Below, one piece after another: positions 23,125-32,984 of a DNA stretch of 36,602 nt (positions are counted from its first letter, which is position 1; every line of letters starts with the position of its first letter). The notes under the pieces were generated by a model. That model saw nothing but the letters and a program-made list of their open reading frames with translations, did no database searches and was not told where the DNA came from. The position numbers and the translations under genes were made by a program. This DNA comes from Clostridia bacterium (GTDB taxonomy: Bacteria > Bacillota > Clostridia > Christensenellales > Aristaeellaceae). The stretch is from assembly GCA_017436605.1 (NCBI GenBank), contig JAFSCW010000001.1, positions 1 to 36,602 of the forward strand. The letters are read 5' to 3'.

Positions 23125-26100
23125 ATGCAGACCCATTTTCTGTTTGACCTGATGGCGGAGCATCCGCAGTTTGCGCAGATGCTCAAAGCGGCAAAAGACC
23201 CCGGCGCGGTGATCGCCGCCTCCGGTCTTGCCGGCGCGCAGAAGGTGCATCTGGCCTGCGCGCTCTCCCGGCATATGGGCAGGCCGCTTCTTTATTTATG
23301 CGAAAGCGAACGCGCGGCGGCGGCGGTCGTGGAGGATATTCAGGCGCTCCTGCCCGGCGGGGTGAGCCTGTTCCCGGCGAGGGAAATCACGTTCTATCAG
23401 GAAGTTGCGGCCAGCCGCGAAGTGGCCTGCAGGCGCATCGAGACGCTGCAGCGCCTGGTGACCGGTCAGTCGCGCGCCGTGGTCTGTTCCGCAGATTCGA
23501 TTCTGCACCGCGTGATGCCGCGCAGCGTGTTCAGCAGGCATACCATCCGCATGAAGGTGGGCGATGTTCTGCCCACGGATGAGCTGATTGAACGGCTGCT
23601 GGCGGCGGGCTATTCGCGCGAATACATGGTCGAGGGCAGAGGCCAATTCTCCGTGCGCGGCGGCATCGTGGATATCTATCCGGCGGACAGCCTGAGCGCC
23701 GTGCGCGTGGAGTTTTTCGATGAGGAGATCGACTCCATCCGCCAGTTCGACGTGATGAGCCAGCGGTCCCAGCAGAACCTGACGGAGATCGTGATTCCGC
23801 CTGCGAGCGAAGCGCCCGTTCCCGGCGAGGGAGAGGCGGCGTTTGCCGCGCGGCTGCGCGCTGCGCTGAAGCGCCAGACCCGTGCATTAAGCAGCGGCAA
23901 GGAGCAGCAGGACGAGGCGACGCTGGCGGATCTTCCGCTGGAGGAGGGCGAGATCGCCGCGCCTGCGGCGTTCACCCGCGAAAGCCGGACGATGGAGCGC
24001 TATCAGGAGAACATCCAGAATGCGCTTGCCCAGATGGAACGCGGCGTCAGCAGCAGGTTGCTGGAAAAATACATTCACATGCTGTACGGCGGAACAGAAA
24101 CCGTACTGGATTATATGACGCGCCCGATCGTCGTGCTCGACGAACCGGAGGCGCTCTTTGCGCGCATGGACAGCCGAAGCGGCGAATTCCATCAGGCGCT
24201 GCAAAGCGCGCTCGAGCGCGGCGAGGCCATCCCCGAGCAGGAGGGGCTGATTCTTGCGCGCGATAAGGCGCTGGATGCGGCCCATGCGCATACGATGCTC
24301 GCTCTGACGACAATCCTGCGCCCTGTGAAGGAGCTGCGCCCGACATGCCTTTGCCAGATGGGCGGCATGGGCGCGGGCAGTTACGGCGGCAGGACGCGGG
24401 ATATGTGCGCCGACATCAGCCGCTGGCTGGCGGACGGCTGGCGCATCATGCTGCTCTCGGGTGGCAGCGCGCGCGGCGAGCGCCTTCGCCAGTCCTTTGC
24501 GGACGAGGGCATTGAGACGCGGTTTGACGAGCTGGGCGCGAAGGCACCGCTTGCAGGCGAATGCTGCATTTATCCGCTGACACTCTCCGGCGGATTCCAG
24601 TATCCGCAGATGAAGCTGGCCGTCATCGCCTGCGGCGACGTATACGGCGCAAAGGGCAGAGCGGCCAAGCGCGCCAGAGAGAAAAAAGGCAGCAAGATTT
24701 CCTCCTTCACCGACCTGAACGTCGGCGATTACGTCGTCCATGAAACGCACGGCATCGGCATCTATCAGGGCACCAAGCGCCTGACGAGCGAGGGCGCCTC
24801 GCGCGATTATCTGCTGGTACAGTATCTGGGCAGCGATAAGCTCTATATTCCGGCGGATCATCTCGACCGCCTCCAGAAGTACATCGGCGGCGGCGATGGC
24901 GCCGCGCCCAAGATCTCGCGTCTGGGCGGCAAGGATTGGGAAAAGCAGAAGAGCAAGGTTCGCGAAAGCCTCAAGGAGCTGGCGTTCGATCTGGTGAAGC
25001 TCTATGCCGAGCGCCAGAAAAACCGCGGCCATGCCTTTGGCCGGGATACCCTCTGGCAGCAGGAGTTTGAAGAGAATTTCCCCTATGAGGAGACCCCTGA
25101 CCAGCTGCAGGCGACGGAGGAGATCAAGCGCGACATGGAGCGCGAGGAGCCGATGGACAGGCTGCTGTGCGGCGACGTCGGATACGGCAAAACGGAGGTC
25201 GCCCTGCGCGCTGCGTTCAAGGCCGTGATGGACGGCAAGCAGGTCGCCATCCTCGCGCCGACGACAATCCTCGCCCAGCAGCATTACAACACGCTGATGC
25301 GCAGGTTCGAGGGATTCCCTGTGGAGGCGGACGTGCTCAGCCGCTTCGCCACGCCCAAGGAGCAGAAGGAAACGCTGCGCCGGCTCAAGGAAGGCGAGAT
25401 CGACATCGTGGTCGGCACGCATAAGCTGCTGGGCAAGGACGTCAAGTTCAGGGATCTGGGCCTTCTGATCGTCGACGAGGAACAGCGCTTCGGCGTTGGG
25501 CATAAGGAAACGATCAAGAACATGAAAAAGACGGTCGACGTGCTGACCATGTCCGCCACGCCGATTCCGCGCACGCTGCACATGTCCATGGTCGGCATCC
25601 GCGATATGAGCCTGCTGGAGACCCCGCCGCAGGCGCGCTATCCCGTGCAGACCTACGTCATGGAATATCAGGACAGCGTCATCCGCGACGCCATCCTGCG
25701 CGAGCTGGGCCGCGGCGGTCAGGTCTTCTTCCTGTATAACCGTGTTGGCTCGATCGACAGGTGCTATGCGCAGCTGCAGAAGCTCGTGCCCGAGGCGCGC
25801 ATCGCCATCGCGCATGGACAGATGCGCGAGAATGCGCTGGAGGACGTCATGATGGACTTCAGCCAGCAGAAGTTTGACGTCCTGCTGTGCACGACGATCA
25901 TCGAATCGGGTCTGGATATTCCGATGGCCAACACGCTGATTATCTACGACGCCGATCACTTCGGCCTGTCGCAGCTGTATCAGACGCGCGGCCGCGTCGG
26001 CCGCAGCAACCGCCTGGCCTATGCGTATTTCACCGTCCGCCCGGGCAAGGTGCTCTCCGAAACGGCGCAGAAGCGTCTGGACGCCATCCGCGAATTCACG

Positions 26101-26733
26101 GAGTTCGGTTCCGGCTTCCGTATCGCGATGCGCGATCTGGAGCTGCGCGGCGCGGGCAACCTGCTCGGCCCGCAGCAGAGCGGTCATCTGGCGAACATCG
26201 GCTATGACCTGTACTGCAAGCTGCTGGAGGAGGCCGTCCTGGAGGCGCAGGGCCAAGAGCCTGTCAAAAACCGCGACATTGAGACGCGCATGGACGTGCA
26301 TGTCAACGCCTATCTCCCGGCGGAATACGTTACGGGCGACAGGCAGCGTCTTGAGGTGTATAAGCGCATCGCGTCCATCCGCACGGCGGAGCAGCGCGAC
26401 GACATCGAGGACGAGCTGATCGACCGCTTCGGCGACGAGCCGGGGTGCGTCGCGAATCTGGTCGCTGTCGCCTATCTCAAGGCGATGTGCATGCGCATCG
26501 GCGTGGATCGCGTGATCCAGGCGGATGGCCGCATGGAGATGCGCTTTGCCGCCAACGCCCAGCTTGACGGCGAAAAGCTCTTTAAGGCCCTGCAGGGTTT
26601 CGATAAGCGGCTGACGCTCAACGCTGCGCTGCCTGTGCGCCTTGTGCTCGCGGACCGCACGGTCAATAAGGAGGACATGCTCCATCTGGCAACGAAGGTG
26701 ATGGAGCGCCTGCTCGCGCGCATGGGCATGTAA
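23125..26733 (+). CDS. mfd: Transcription-repair coupling factor Mfd
   Basis: This encodes 1202 residues, slightly longer than the E. coli protein. Mfd binds RNA polymerase stalled at DNA damage, pushes it off with its translocase and recruits UvrA. The N-terminal UvrB-like region covers ~1-350. The RNA polymerase-interacting CarD-like domain starts near 531 (VGDYVVHETHGIGIYQG). Helicase Walker A GDVGYGKTE is near 683-691 and DEEQ near 784-787; the C-terminal helicase half has GRVGRSNRLAYAY. The TRCF domain ends the protein (TGDRQRLEVYKRIA). It follows pth closely. A long open frame on the other strand here is a coding shadow. Confidence 0.98.
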   Translation: MQTHFLFDLMAEHPQFAQMLKAAKDPGAVIAASGLAGAQKVHLACALSRHMGRPLLYLCESERAAAAVVEDIQALLPGGVSLFPAREITFYQEVAASREVACRRIETLQRLVTGQSRAVVCSADSILHRVMPRSVFSRHTIRMKVGDVLPTDELIERLLAAGYSREYMVEGRGQFSVRGGIVDIYPADSLSAVRVEFFDEEIDSIRQFDVMSQRSQQNLTEIVIPPASEAPVPGEGEAAFAARLRAALKRQTRALSSGKEQQDEATLADLPLEEGEIAAPAAFTRESRTMERYQENIQNALAQMERGVSSRLLEKYIHMLYGGTETVLDYMTRPIVVLDEPEALFARMDSRSGEFHQALQSALERGEAIPEQEGLILARDKALDAAHAHTMLALTTILRPVKELRPTCLCQMGGMGAGSYGGRTRDMCADISRWLADGWRIMLLSGGSARGERLRQSFADEGIETRFDELGAKAPLAGECCIYPLTLSGGFQYPQMKLAVIACGDVYGAKGRAAKRAREKKGSKISSFTDLNVGDYVVHETHGIGIYQGTKRLTSEGASRDYLLVQYLGSDKLYIPADHLDRLQKYIGGGDGAAPKISRLGGKDWEKQKSKVRESLKELAFDLVKLYAERQKNRGHAFGRDTLWQQEFEENFPYEETPDQLQATEEIKRDMEREEPMDRLLCGDVGYGKTEVALRAAFKAVMDGKQVAILAPTTILAQQHYNTLMRRFEGFPVEADVLSRFATPKEQKETLRRLKEGEIDIVVGTHKLLGKDVKFRDLGLLIVDEEQRFGVGHKETIKNMKKTVDVLTMSATPIPRTLHMSMVGIRDMSLLETPPQARYPVQTYVMEYQDSVIRDAILRELGRGGQVFFLYNRVGSIDRCYAQLQKLVPEARIAIAHGQMRENALEDVMMDFSQQKFDVLLCTTIIESGLDIPMANTLIIYDADHFGLSQLYQTRGRVGRSNRLAYAYFTVRPGKVLSETAQKRLDAIREFTEFGSGFRIAMRDLELRGAGNLLGPQQSGHLANIGYDLYCKLLEEAVLEAQGQEPVKNRDIETRMDVHVNAYLPAEYVTGDRQRLEVYKRIASIRTAEQRDDIEDELIDRFGDEPGCVANLVAVAYLKAMCMRIGVDRVIQADGRMEMRFAANAQLDGEKLFKALQGFDKRLTLNAALPVRLVLADRTVNKEDMLHLATKVMERLLARMGM

Positions 26734-26775
26734 GCGCCGGTTCGTCCTGTAATTATGAATTCTTTGTTAAGCGGG

Positions 26776-26804
26776 TTGCATTTTCGTCTGCGATCGGGTA
26801 TAAT
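26776..26804 (+). promoter_or_regulatory. Promoter of the SRP RNA gene
   Basis: TTGCAT (26776-26781), 17-base spacer, TATAAT (26799-26804). Transcription should begin near 26811, at the first base of the RNA's closing stem. Confidence 0.85.
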
Positions 26805-26810
26805 ACGCGG

Positions 26811-26938
26811 AGTAGAATGTGATGACGGATGGAACTCATGCAATGCGAGGGTGTGAACCATGTCAGGGCCGGAAGGCAGCAGCATTAAGCATTGTATCGT
26901 GTGTGCCGTGGGAATTTTCTGCCCCGAGCATTCTACGC
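26811..26938 (+). ncRNA. ffs: Signal recognition particle RNA (small bacterial type)
   Basis: The conserved apical domain is unmistakable: CAGGGCCGGAAGGCAGCAGC near 26864-26883, with the GGAA tetraloop and the asymmetric loop that Ffh binds. The ends close with GTAGAATG (26812-26819) and CATTCTAC (26929-26936). The ~128-base length and single-hairpin look fit the small bacterial form, without the Alu domain of Bacillus scRNA. It works with Ffh and FtsY to target membrane proteins. Confidence 0.93.
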
Positions 26939-26951
26939 TTGAGCATTTTCA

Positions 26952-26976
26952 GCGCCGGAAGATTCCGGCGCTTTTT
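26952..26976 (+). terminator. Terminator of the SRP RNA gene
   Basis: GCGCCGGA (26952-26959) pairs with TCCGGCGC (26964-26971) around a 4-base loop, followed by TTTTT. The primary RNA would end here and may be trimmed to the closing stem. Confidence 0.9.
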
Positions 26977-27082
26977 ATATGCGCGTCGGCCGGGGCCTAA
27001 ATTTGTCCCGGTCAGTAGCTGATGGACATAAATTGTGTTACAATAAAACCTGATTTGATGGAAGTCCGGAGGAATGGATAAT

Positions 27083-27925
27083 ATGAAGGTAGGTCTGGTG
27101 CTCGAGGGCGGCGCCATGCGCGGCATGTATACCGCCGGCGTGCTCGACAGCTTTATGGATCACGGCGTGGATGCGGACGGCATCGTCGGCGTATCGGCCG
27201 GTGCGTGCTTCGGCTGCAATCTGTTTTCCGGGCAGCGGGGTAGGGTGCTGCGCTATAACCAGCGCTTTGCCGGCGATCCGCGAAACGTCAGCATCCGCTC
27301 GCTGATCACGACCGGCGATATCGTCAACAGGGAATTTGCATACTATGTCGTACCGACGAAGTACGACGTCTTCGATGAAGCGGCCTTCGAAGCGCACGGC
27401 GGCGAATACTGGGTCGTCGTGACGAATGTCGAAACCGGCGAGGCGGAGTACATGCAGATGCATCATCTGCTTGCCGATATCGAGATGATGCGCGCCAGCG
27501 CGTCGATGCCGTTCTGCTCGAAATTTGTGCCCATCGATGGCAGGAACTATCTGGACGGCGGCATTGCCGACAGCATTCCCGTTATGCGGGCGCTTGAGAT
27601 GGGCTACGACAAGGTGATCGTCGTGCTGACCCAGCCGCTGTCCTATCGCAAAAAGCCCATGAACAAGGCGCTGATCCGCGCATTTTATCGCAAATACCCG
27701 AACCTCTGCAAAACGCTGGAGGAGCGCCATGCGCGCTACAACGCGCAGGTCGAGGAGGTCATTCGCCTTGAAAAGGAAGGGAAGATCTTCGTCATCAGGC
27801 CGGATGAACCGCTTGATATCAAGCGGCTTGAAAAGGATCCGGCAGAGCTGGCGCGCGTGCATGGCATCGGCCTTGCCGACGGCAATGCATGCATGGAGGC
27901 GCTCAAGGCTTATCTGGCCCGATAA
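27083..27925 (+). CDS. Patatin-like phospholipase family protein
   Basis: This encodes 280 residues. The patatin fold uses a Ser-Asp dyad to cut acyl ester bonds. The oxyanion loop GGAMRGMY is at 9-16, the nucleophile S38 in GVSAG at 36-40, and D158 in the DGG motif. There is no signal peptide. ATG at 27083 is preferred because CGGAGGA ends 9 bases before it; an ATG at 27074 would lie on top of the ribosome site. This short RssA/YjjU-type group is common in Bacillota; substrates are not known. The gene stands alone, with a terminator behind it. Confidence 0.92.
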   Translation: MKVGLVLEGGAMRGMYTAGVLDSFMDHGVDADGIVGVSAGACFGCNLFSGQRGRVLRYNQRFAGDPRNVSIRSLITTGDIVNREFAYYVVPTKYDVFDEAAFEAHGGEYWVVVTNVETGEAEYMQMHHLLADIEMMRASASMPFCSKFVPIDGRNYLDGGIADSIPVMRALEMGYDKVIVVLTQPLSYRKKPMNKALIRAFYRKYPNLCKTLEERHARYNAQVEEVIRLEKEGKIFVIRPDEPLDIKRLEKDPAELARVHGIGLADGNACMEALKAYLAR

Positions 27926-27936
27926 ACAATTTACAG

Positions 27937-27974
27937 AAAAACTCTCCCGAATGATTTGTCCGGGAGAGTTTATT
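27937..27974. terminator. Terminator shared by patatin-like and DUF3784 genes
   Basis: ACTCTCCCG (27941-27949) pairs with CGGGAGAGT (27961-27969) around an 11-base loop, with A-rich sequence on the left and a T-rich tail on the right, so it can act on both converging genes. Confidence 0.85.
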
Positions 27975-28023
27975 GATTGCTCTGATACACATGTCATCAT
28001 ACAAATAGGCAGATAAACCGGAA

Positions 28024-28353
28024 TTACGTTAAATATTTTTCGAATGCTTTATGAGGATCAAAATGAAAATCCTTAAAAAACAAAACAAGCCAAATTAAAT
28101 AGGCAGGGATAGCCATATATGGCGTTATGAAAGACAGAACTGCTCCTATCAACATAATAGCCGACCATATAAAACACTGATTTCTTACATCGCGAGAAAT
28201 ACCAGCCTTATCGTACAATGCTTGTTCTTTTCGGGATAAGGAATTAAAGCCTGAAACAAATCTGGCAGCCCGTTCTTTATATATCGCAAATAGCACGCCT
28301 ATAAGTGCAAATGGAATAACTAAAACTCCGCATGTGTAAAAACCTATGTTCAT
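28024..28353 (-). CDS. DUF3784-like small membrane protein
   Basis: This encodes 109 residues with a hydrophobic segment at ~5-24 and two more near 62-98. The central SRKEQALYDKAGISRD region and the C-terminal DPHKAFEKYL match the pattern of the DUF3784 family, found widely in Clostridia, often in accessory DNA. AAAGGGGAA precedes the ATG. The gene is clearly AT-rich, unlike everything around it, which suggests recent acquisition. Function is unknown. It lies 50 bases behind the C_GCAxxG_C_C gene and may be read from that promoter. Confidence 0.82.
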   Translation of the reverse strand: MNIGFYTCGVLVIPFALIGVLFAIYKERAARFVSGFNSLSRKEQALYDKAGISRDVRNQCFIWSAIMLIGAVLSFITPYMAIPAYLIWLVLFFKDFHFDPHKAFEKYLT

Positions 28354-28403
28354 GATGGTTCCCCTTTGCAGAATGATGATATACCGGATATATTGGGATG
28401 CAA

Positions 28404-28850
28404 CTATGCGTCATGCGCGTCCATCTCGTCCAGCAGCCTTGCCGCCGTCTCCACAAACATGACGCACGGGCGCACCTTGTAATACTCCGCCGTGCGCGCG
28501 CTGGGATCCTTTTTGAGCGTACCAAGATGCGCAAGCAGCTCCCGGCAGACGATGGTGGTATGCTCGGCTTTGAAGGAATCAATGAGCTTTCGGGTACGTG
28601 CATAGTGCGCCGTCTTCACATCCAGATTGCCCACCTCGCTGTAGCCCCATTTCATGCCGGCGGCCATCAGCATGCCGGAAACCGCGCCGCAGGTTTCGCG
28701 CATGCCGCCCATGCCGCCGCCGAAGGACGAGGCGAGGCGCAGCGCCGTATCGTGGTCGATGCCAAAGTCATCCGCAAAGGCAGCAAAAACCGCCTGCGAG
28801 CAGCTGCAGCCGGAAAGAAAGAGTTCGCGGGCTTTCTGGGCGTGATCCAT
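28404..28850 (-). CDS. C_GCAxxG_C_C family probable redox protein
   Basis: This encodes 148 residues. The family is named for its cysteine pattern, seen here as GCSCSQAVFAAF near residue 15, GGGMGGMRETCGAVSG near residues 42-57, CRELL and a later RPCVMFVETAARLL. Such proteins are small, cytoplasmic and thought to bind a metal or act in redox reactions, but no function is proven. ATG at 28850 is chosen because AAGGAGGT lies 7 bases upstream. It has its own consensus promoter. Confidence 0.9.
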   Translation of the reverse strand: MDHAQKARELFLSGCSCSQAVFAAFADDFGIDHDTALRLASSFGGGMGGMRETCGAVSGMLMAAGMKWGYSEVGNLDVKTAHYARTRKLIDSFKAEHTTIVCRELLAHLGTLKKDPSARTAEYYKVRPCVMFVETAARLLDEMDAHDA

Positions 28851-28879
28851 GGAAAAGACCTCCTTGCGTTGCTTCATTC

Positions 28880-28908
28880 ACTATAGATCGATAGGACAAA
28901 AATGTCAA
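28880..28908 (-). promoter_or_regulatory. Sigma-A promoter of the C_GCAxxG_C_C gene
   Basis: On the minus strand TTGACA (28908-28903), a 17-base spacer and TATAGT (28885-28880). It is divergent from the pyr promoter, about 50 bases away. Confidence 0.88.
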
Positions 28909-28957
28909 TATACGATGAAATCAGCAAACGCCTCTTTTCTTTGCGAAAAAATGATGG

Positions 28958-29688
<731 letters not shown>

Positions 29689-29692
29689 TACC

Positions 29693-30616
29693 GTGATTTT
29701 CAAGAGAAAAGACCTGCTCGGTCTGGATGGCGTCAGCCGCGAGGAGATTCAGGAAATCCTCGATAACGCGATGACGATGCGCCAGATCGTGCGATCCAGC
29801 AACAAGAAAACCGCGCATCTGCAGGGCAAGTCCATCGTGACCCTGTTCTATGAAAATTCCACCCGCACCCGCATGTCCTTCGAGCTGGCGAGCAAGTACA
29901 TGTCCGCCGCCGCGGCGAATATTTCCGCCAGCGCGTCCAGCGTCGCCAAGGGCGAGACGCTGATCGACACCGGCGTGACGCTCGACCAGATGGGCACCGA
30001 CGTCATCATCCTGCGCCATCCGATGTCCGGCGCGCCCGCGCTGCTGGCCAAGCATGTGCGCTCTTCCATCATCAACGCCGGCGACGGCATGAACGAGCAT
30101 CCGACGCAGGCGCTGCTGGATATGCTGACCATGCAGGATCATATCGGCAGCCTGGACGGCATCAAGGTCGCCATTTGCGGCGACGTCATGCATTCCCGCG
30201 TCGCGCGTTCCAACATCTACGGTCTGACGACCATGGGCGCGAAGGTCGTCCTCTGCGCGCCGCCGACGCTCATCCCGGTGCATATCGAGAAGCTGGGCTG
30301 CACCGTCGCGCCGACCATCGAGGACGCCTGCGAGGGCGCCGACGTCGTGATGGGCCTGCGCATCCAGCGCGAGCGCCAGCAGAAGGGCCTGTTCCCGTCC
30401 GTCGCGGAATACTGCGACAACTGGGAGATCACGCCCGAGCGCGTGGCGCTGGCGAAGAAGGACGCGCTGGTCATGCACCCGGGCCCGATGAACCGCGGCG
30501 TGGAAATCGCTTCCAGCGCGGCGGACAGCCCGCAGTCCGTCATCAATCAGCAGGTTGAAAGCGGCGTCGCCGTGCGCATGGCGCTGCTGTATATGCTCAC
30601 GAGGAGGGAGGCGTAA
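29693..30616 (+). CDS. pyrB: Aspartate carbamoyltransferase catalytic subunit
   Basis: This encodes 307 residues from GTG at 29693. The enzyme joins carbamoyl phosphate and aspartate, the committed pyrimidine step. The carbamoyl-phosphate loop FYENSTRTRMSFELA (~52-66) and the HPTQALLDMLT motif (~135-145) are present, as is HPGPMNRG near the C-terminus. There is no pyrI regulatory-subunit gene, as usual in Bacillota. Its stop overlaps the pyrC start by one base (TAATG). Confidence 0.97.
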   Translation: MIFKRKDLLGLDGVSREEIQEILDNAMTMRQIVRSSNKKTAHLQGKSIVTLFYENSTRTRMSFELASKYMSAAAANISASASSVAKGETLIDTGVTLDQMGTDVIILRHPMSGAPALLAKHVRSSIINAGDGMNEHPTQALLDMLTMQDHIGSLDGIKVAICGDVMHSRVARSNIYGLTTMGAKVVLCAPPTLIPVHIEKLGCTVAPTIEDACEGADVVMGLRIQRERQQKGLFPSVAEYCDNWEITPERVALAKKDALVMHPGPMNRGVEIASSAADSPQSVINQQVESGVAVRMALLYMLTRREA

Positions 30617-31905
30617 TGATGGTGGGTTCTATGCTTATCCGCGGCGGCCGCGTGATCGATCCGAAGAACGGCGTCGACATGGTGGCGGACGTCCTCGTGG
30701 AAAACGGAAAGATTGCAAAGATTGAAGAAAACATTTCCGCCGAAGGCATGCAGGTGATCGAAGCAGCCGGCAGGGTCGTTGCGCCGGGCTTCATTGATAT
30801 GCATTGCCATCTGCGTGATCCGGGGCAGGAATACAAGGAAGACCTGATTTCCGGCACGAAGGCGGCGGCGCGCGGCGGCTTCACCGGCGTGTGCTGCATG
30901 CCCAACACCCATCCCGTGAACGACAACGCCGCCGTGACGCGCTACATCCTCGAGAAGGCACAGTGGCAGGGCAGCGGCGTGCATGTCTATCCGGTCGGCG
31001 CGATTTCAAAGGGCCTTGAGGGCAAGGAAATGGCGGAGATCGGCCGCATGAAGCAGGCGGGCATCATCGCGATCTCCGATGACGGCAGGCCGGTCGCCAA
31101 TTCCAATCTGCTGCGCCTTGCGATGCAGTATGCCGATTATTTCAATGTGTTCGTCATGAGCCACAGCGAGGACAAGAACCTCGTGGGCGACGGCGTGATG
31201 AACGAGGGCTTTATTTCCACCAAGCTGGGCCTGCCGGGCATCACCCGCGCGGCGGAGGAGGTCATGATCGCGCGCGATATCCTCGTCGCGGAGGCGGAGG
31301 GCAAGCGCATCCACCTGTGCCATGTTTCCACCAAGGGCGGCGTGCAGCTGGTGCGCGAGGCGAAGAAGCGCGGCGTCCGCGTGACGGCGGAAACCACGCC
31401 GCATTACATCGGTGCGACGGACGAATGGGTCATCGGCTACGACAGCAACTGCCGCGTCAATCCGCCGCTGCGCGAGGAGAGCGACAGGCAGGCCTGTATC
31501 GCCGGTCTTGTCGATGGCACGCTCGACTGCATTGCGACCGACCATGCGCCGCATCATCAGGATGAAAAGAAGGTCGAATTCCATATCGCCGCCAGCGGCA
31601 TCAGCGGCTTTGAGACGGCCTTCTGCGTGAGCTATACGGAGCTTGTGCGTGCGGGTCATATGACCCTGCCCCAGCTGATTGAGAAGATGAGCACGAAGCC
31701 GGCGCAGCTGCTCGGCGTGCCCGGCGGCGAGCTGACCGTGGGCGCTGCGGCGGATATCGTCATCCTCGATCCGGAGAAGGAAATCACGGTCGACGCGGAG
31801 AAGTTCGTCTCCCGCGGCCACAATACGCCGTTCCACGGCAGGACGTATTACGGCGCCGTTCTGGCGACGATCGTCGGCGGCCGCGTGATCGACCAGCAGT
31901 ATTGA
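30616..31905 (+). CDS. pyrC: Dihydroorotase
   Basis: This encodes 429 residues. The enzyme closes carbamoyl aspartate to dihydroorotate. The zinc motif DMHCHLRDPG carries H63 and H65; later metal residues are in CHVSTKGG and the IATDHAPHH segment. The class I length and sequence fit the Bacillus PyrC. The ATG at 30616 overlaps the pyrB stop; the GAGGAGGGAGG just before serves as ribosome site, and the adjacent ATG at 30619 could also be used. An 80-base gap without hairpin leads to pyrF. Confidence 0.96.
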   Translation: MMVGSMLIRGGRVIDPKNGVDMVADVLVENGKIAKIEENISAEGMQVIEAAGRVVAPGFIDMHCHLRDPGQEYKEDLISGTKAAARGGFTGVCCMPNTHPVNDNAAVTRYILEKAQWQGSGVHVYPVGAISKGLEGKEMAEIGRMKQAGIIAISDDGRPVANSNLLRLAMQYADYFNVFVMSHSEDKNLVGDGVMNEGFISTKLGLPGITRAAEEVMIARDILVAEAEGKRIHLCHVSTKGGVQLVREAKKRGVRVTAETTPHYIGATDEWVIGYDSNCRVNPPLREESDRQACIAGLVDGTLDCIATDHAPHHQDEKKVEFHIAASGISGFETAFCVSYTELVRAGHMTLPQLIEKMSTKPAQLLGVPGGELTVGAAADIVILDPEKEITVDAEKFVSRGHNTPFHGRTYYGAVLATIVGGRVIDQQY

Positions 31906-31985
31906 TTTTGCAGGATCCGCTTCATTCAGTCTGATTCATTCAATCTGATGAGAGATGAACAAGAGAAAACAGGAGGAAGAACGCT

Positions 31986-32924
31986 ATGAATATCATGGAC
32001 AAGCTCTATAACCGCATCAGCGAACTGAAGAACCCGACCGTCGCCGGTCTGGATACCCGCATCGAGTATCTGCCGGAGAGCTTTGTGGCGGAGATCATGC
32101 CGGAGGGCATCAAGTCCTTCGAGGACGCCGCCGAGGCCGTCTATCAGTACAACGTCCGTCTGGTCGATGCGCTGTATGACATCGTGCCGGCGGTTAAGGT
32201 GCAGGTTGCGTATTACGAGATGTACGGCGCGGCGGGCATGGTCGCCTTTGAAAAGACCATGGCCTATGCCAAGTCGAAGGGCATGATCGTCATGGCCGAC
32301 GTGAAGCGCAACGACATCGGCGCGACCGCCGCCTGCTATGCCAACGCCTATGTCGGCAAGACGCCGATGCCCTATGGCGAGGAGCAGGCCTTCTCTTCCG
32401 ATATCGCGACCATCAACCCGTATCTGGGCGTGGACGGCATCAAGCCGTTCGTGGACGCCTGCGCGGCGAATGGCACCGGCGTGTATGCGCTGGTGAAGAC
32501 GAGCAACAAGTCCTCCGGTCAGCTCCAGGATCTGCGCTATGAGGACGGCCGCACGCTGTATGAGGCCGTGGCGGATCTGGTCGAGGAGTGGGGCGAGGAG
32601 ACCCGCGGCGAGACCGGCTATTCCGTGATCGGCGCTGTCGTCGGCGCGACCTATCCGGAGCAGGGCACCAGCCTGCGTGCGCGCATGCCGCATACCTTCT
32701 TCCTCGTGCCGGGCTATGGCGCGCAGGGCGCGACCGGCAAGGACATCGCCGGCTGCTTCGATGCGAACGGCAACGGCGCGATCGTCAACGCTTCCCGCTC
32801 CATCCTCACCGCGTGGAAGAAGCAGGAGGGCGTGGCCTTCGATGCGGCTGCCCGCAACGAAGCGATCCGCATGCGCGAGGATCTCTGCGCGAGCCTCAAG
32901 GAAATGGGCAAGGAAATCAAGTAA
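31986..32924 (+). CDS. pyrF: Orotidine 5'-phosphate decarboxylase (long, type 2)
   Basis: This encodes 312 residues. The enzyme makes UMP from OMP. The catalytic DxKxxD is D105-V-K107-R-N-D110. Length and sequence belong to the longer PyrF subfamily common in Clostridia and Actinobacteria rather than the ~240-residue Bacillus form. CAGGAGGAAGAA precedes the ATG. No pyrE is next to it, so OMP must be made by a gene outside the window. Confidence 0.96.
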   Translation: MNIMDKLYNRISELKNPTVAGLDTRIEYLPESFVAEIMPEGIKSFEDAAEAVYQYNVRLVDALYDIVPAVKVQVAYYEMYGAAGMVAFEKTMAYAKSKGMIVMADVKRNDIGATAACYANAYVGKTPMPYGEEQAFSSDIATINPYLGVDGIKPFVDACAANGTGVYALVKTSNKSSGQLQDLRYEDGRTLYEAVADLVEEWGEETRGETGYSVIGAVVGATYPEQGTSLRARMPHTFFLVPGYGAQGATGKDIAGCFDANGNGAIVNASRSILTAWKKQEGVAFDAAARNEAIRMREDLCASLKEMGKEIK

Positions 32925-32935
32925 GGCTTTTGCGT

Positions 32936-32962
32936 CGGCGGGCGGCATGTGTCCGCCCGCCG
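32936..32962 (+). other. Hairpin between pyrF and pyrK
   Basis: A perfect 10-bp GC stem CGGCGGGCGG (32936-32945) with its complement at 32953-32962 and a 7-base loop, without a T run. It may stabilise the upstream mRNA 3' end or pause polymerase; pyrK starts 22 bases later. Confidence 0.6.
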
Positions 32963-32984
32963 ATATGTGTAAAGGAGAATACTT

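Noticed and set aside
23887..26685. A 932-codon open frame on the minus strand
   Set aside because: It is fully antisense to mfd, a certain gene; composition and lack of domains mark it as a coding shadow.
27003..27044. Promoter for the patatin-like gene from TTGTCC or TGGACA with TACAAT
   Set aside because: Spacings do not fit; a promoter probably exists here but I cannot place it.
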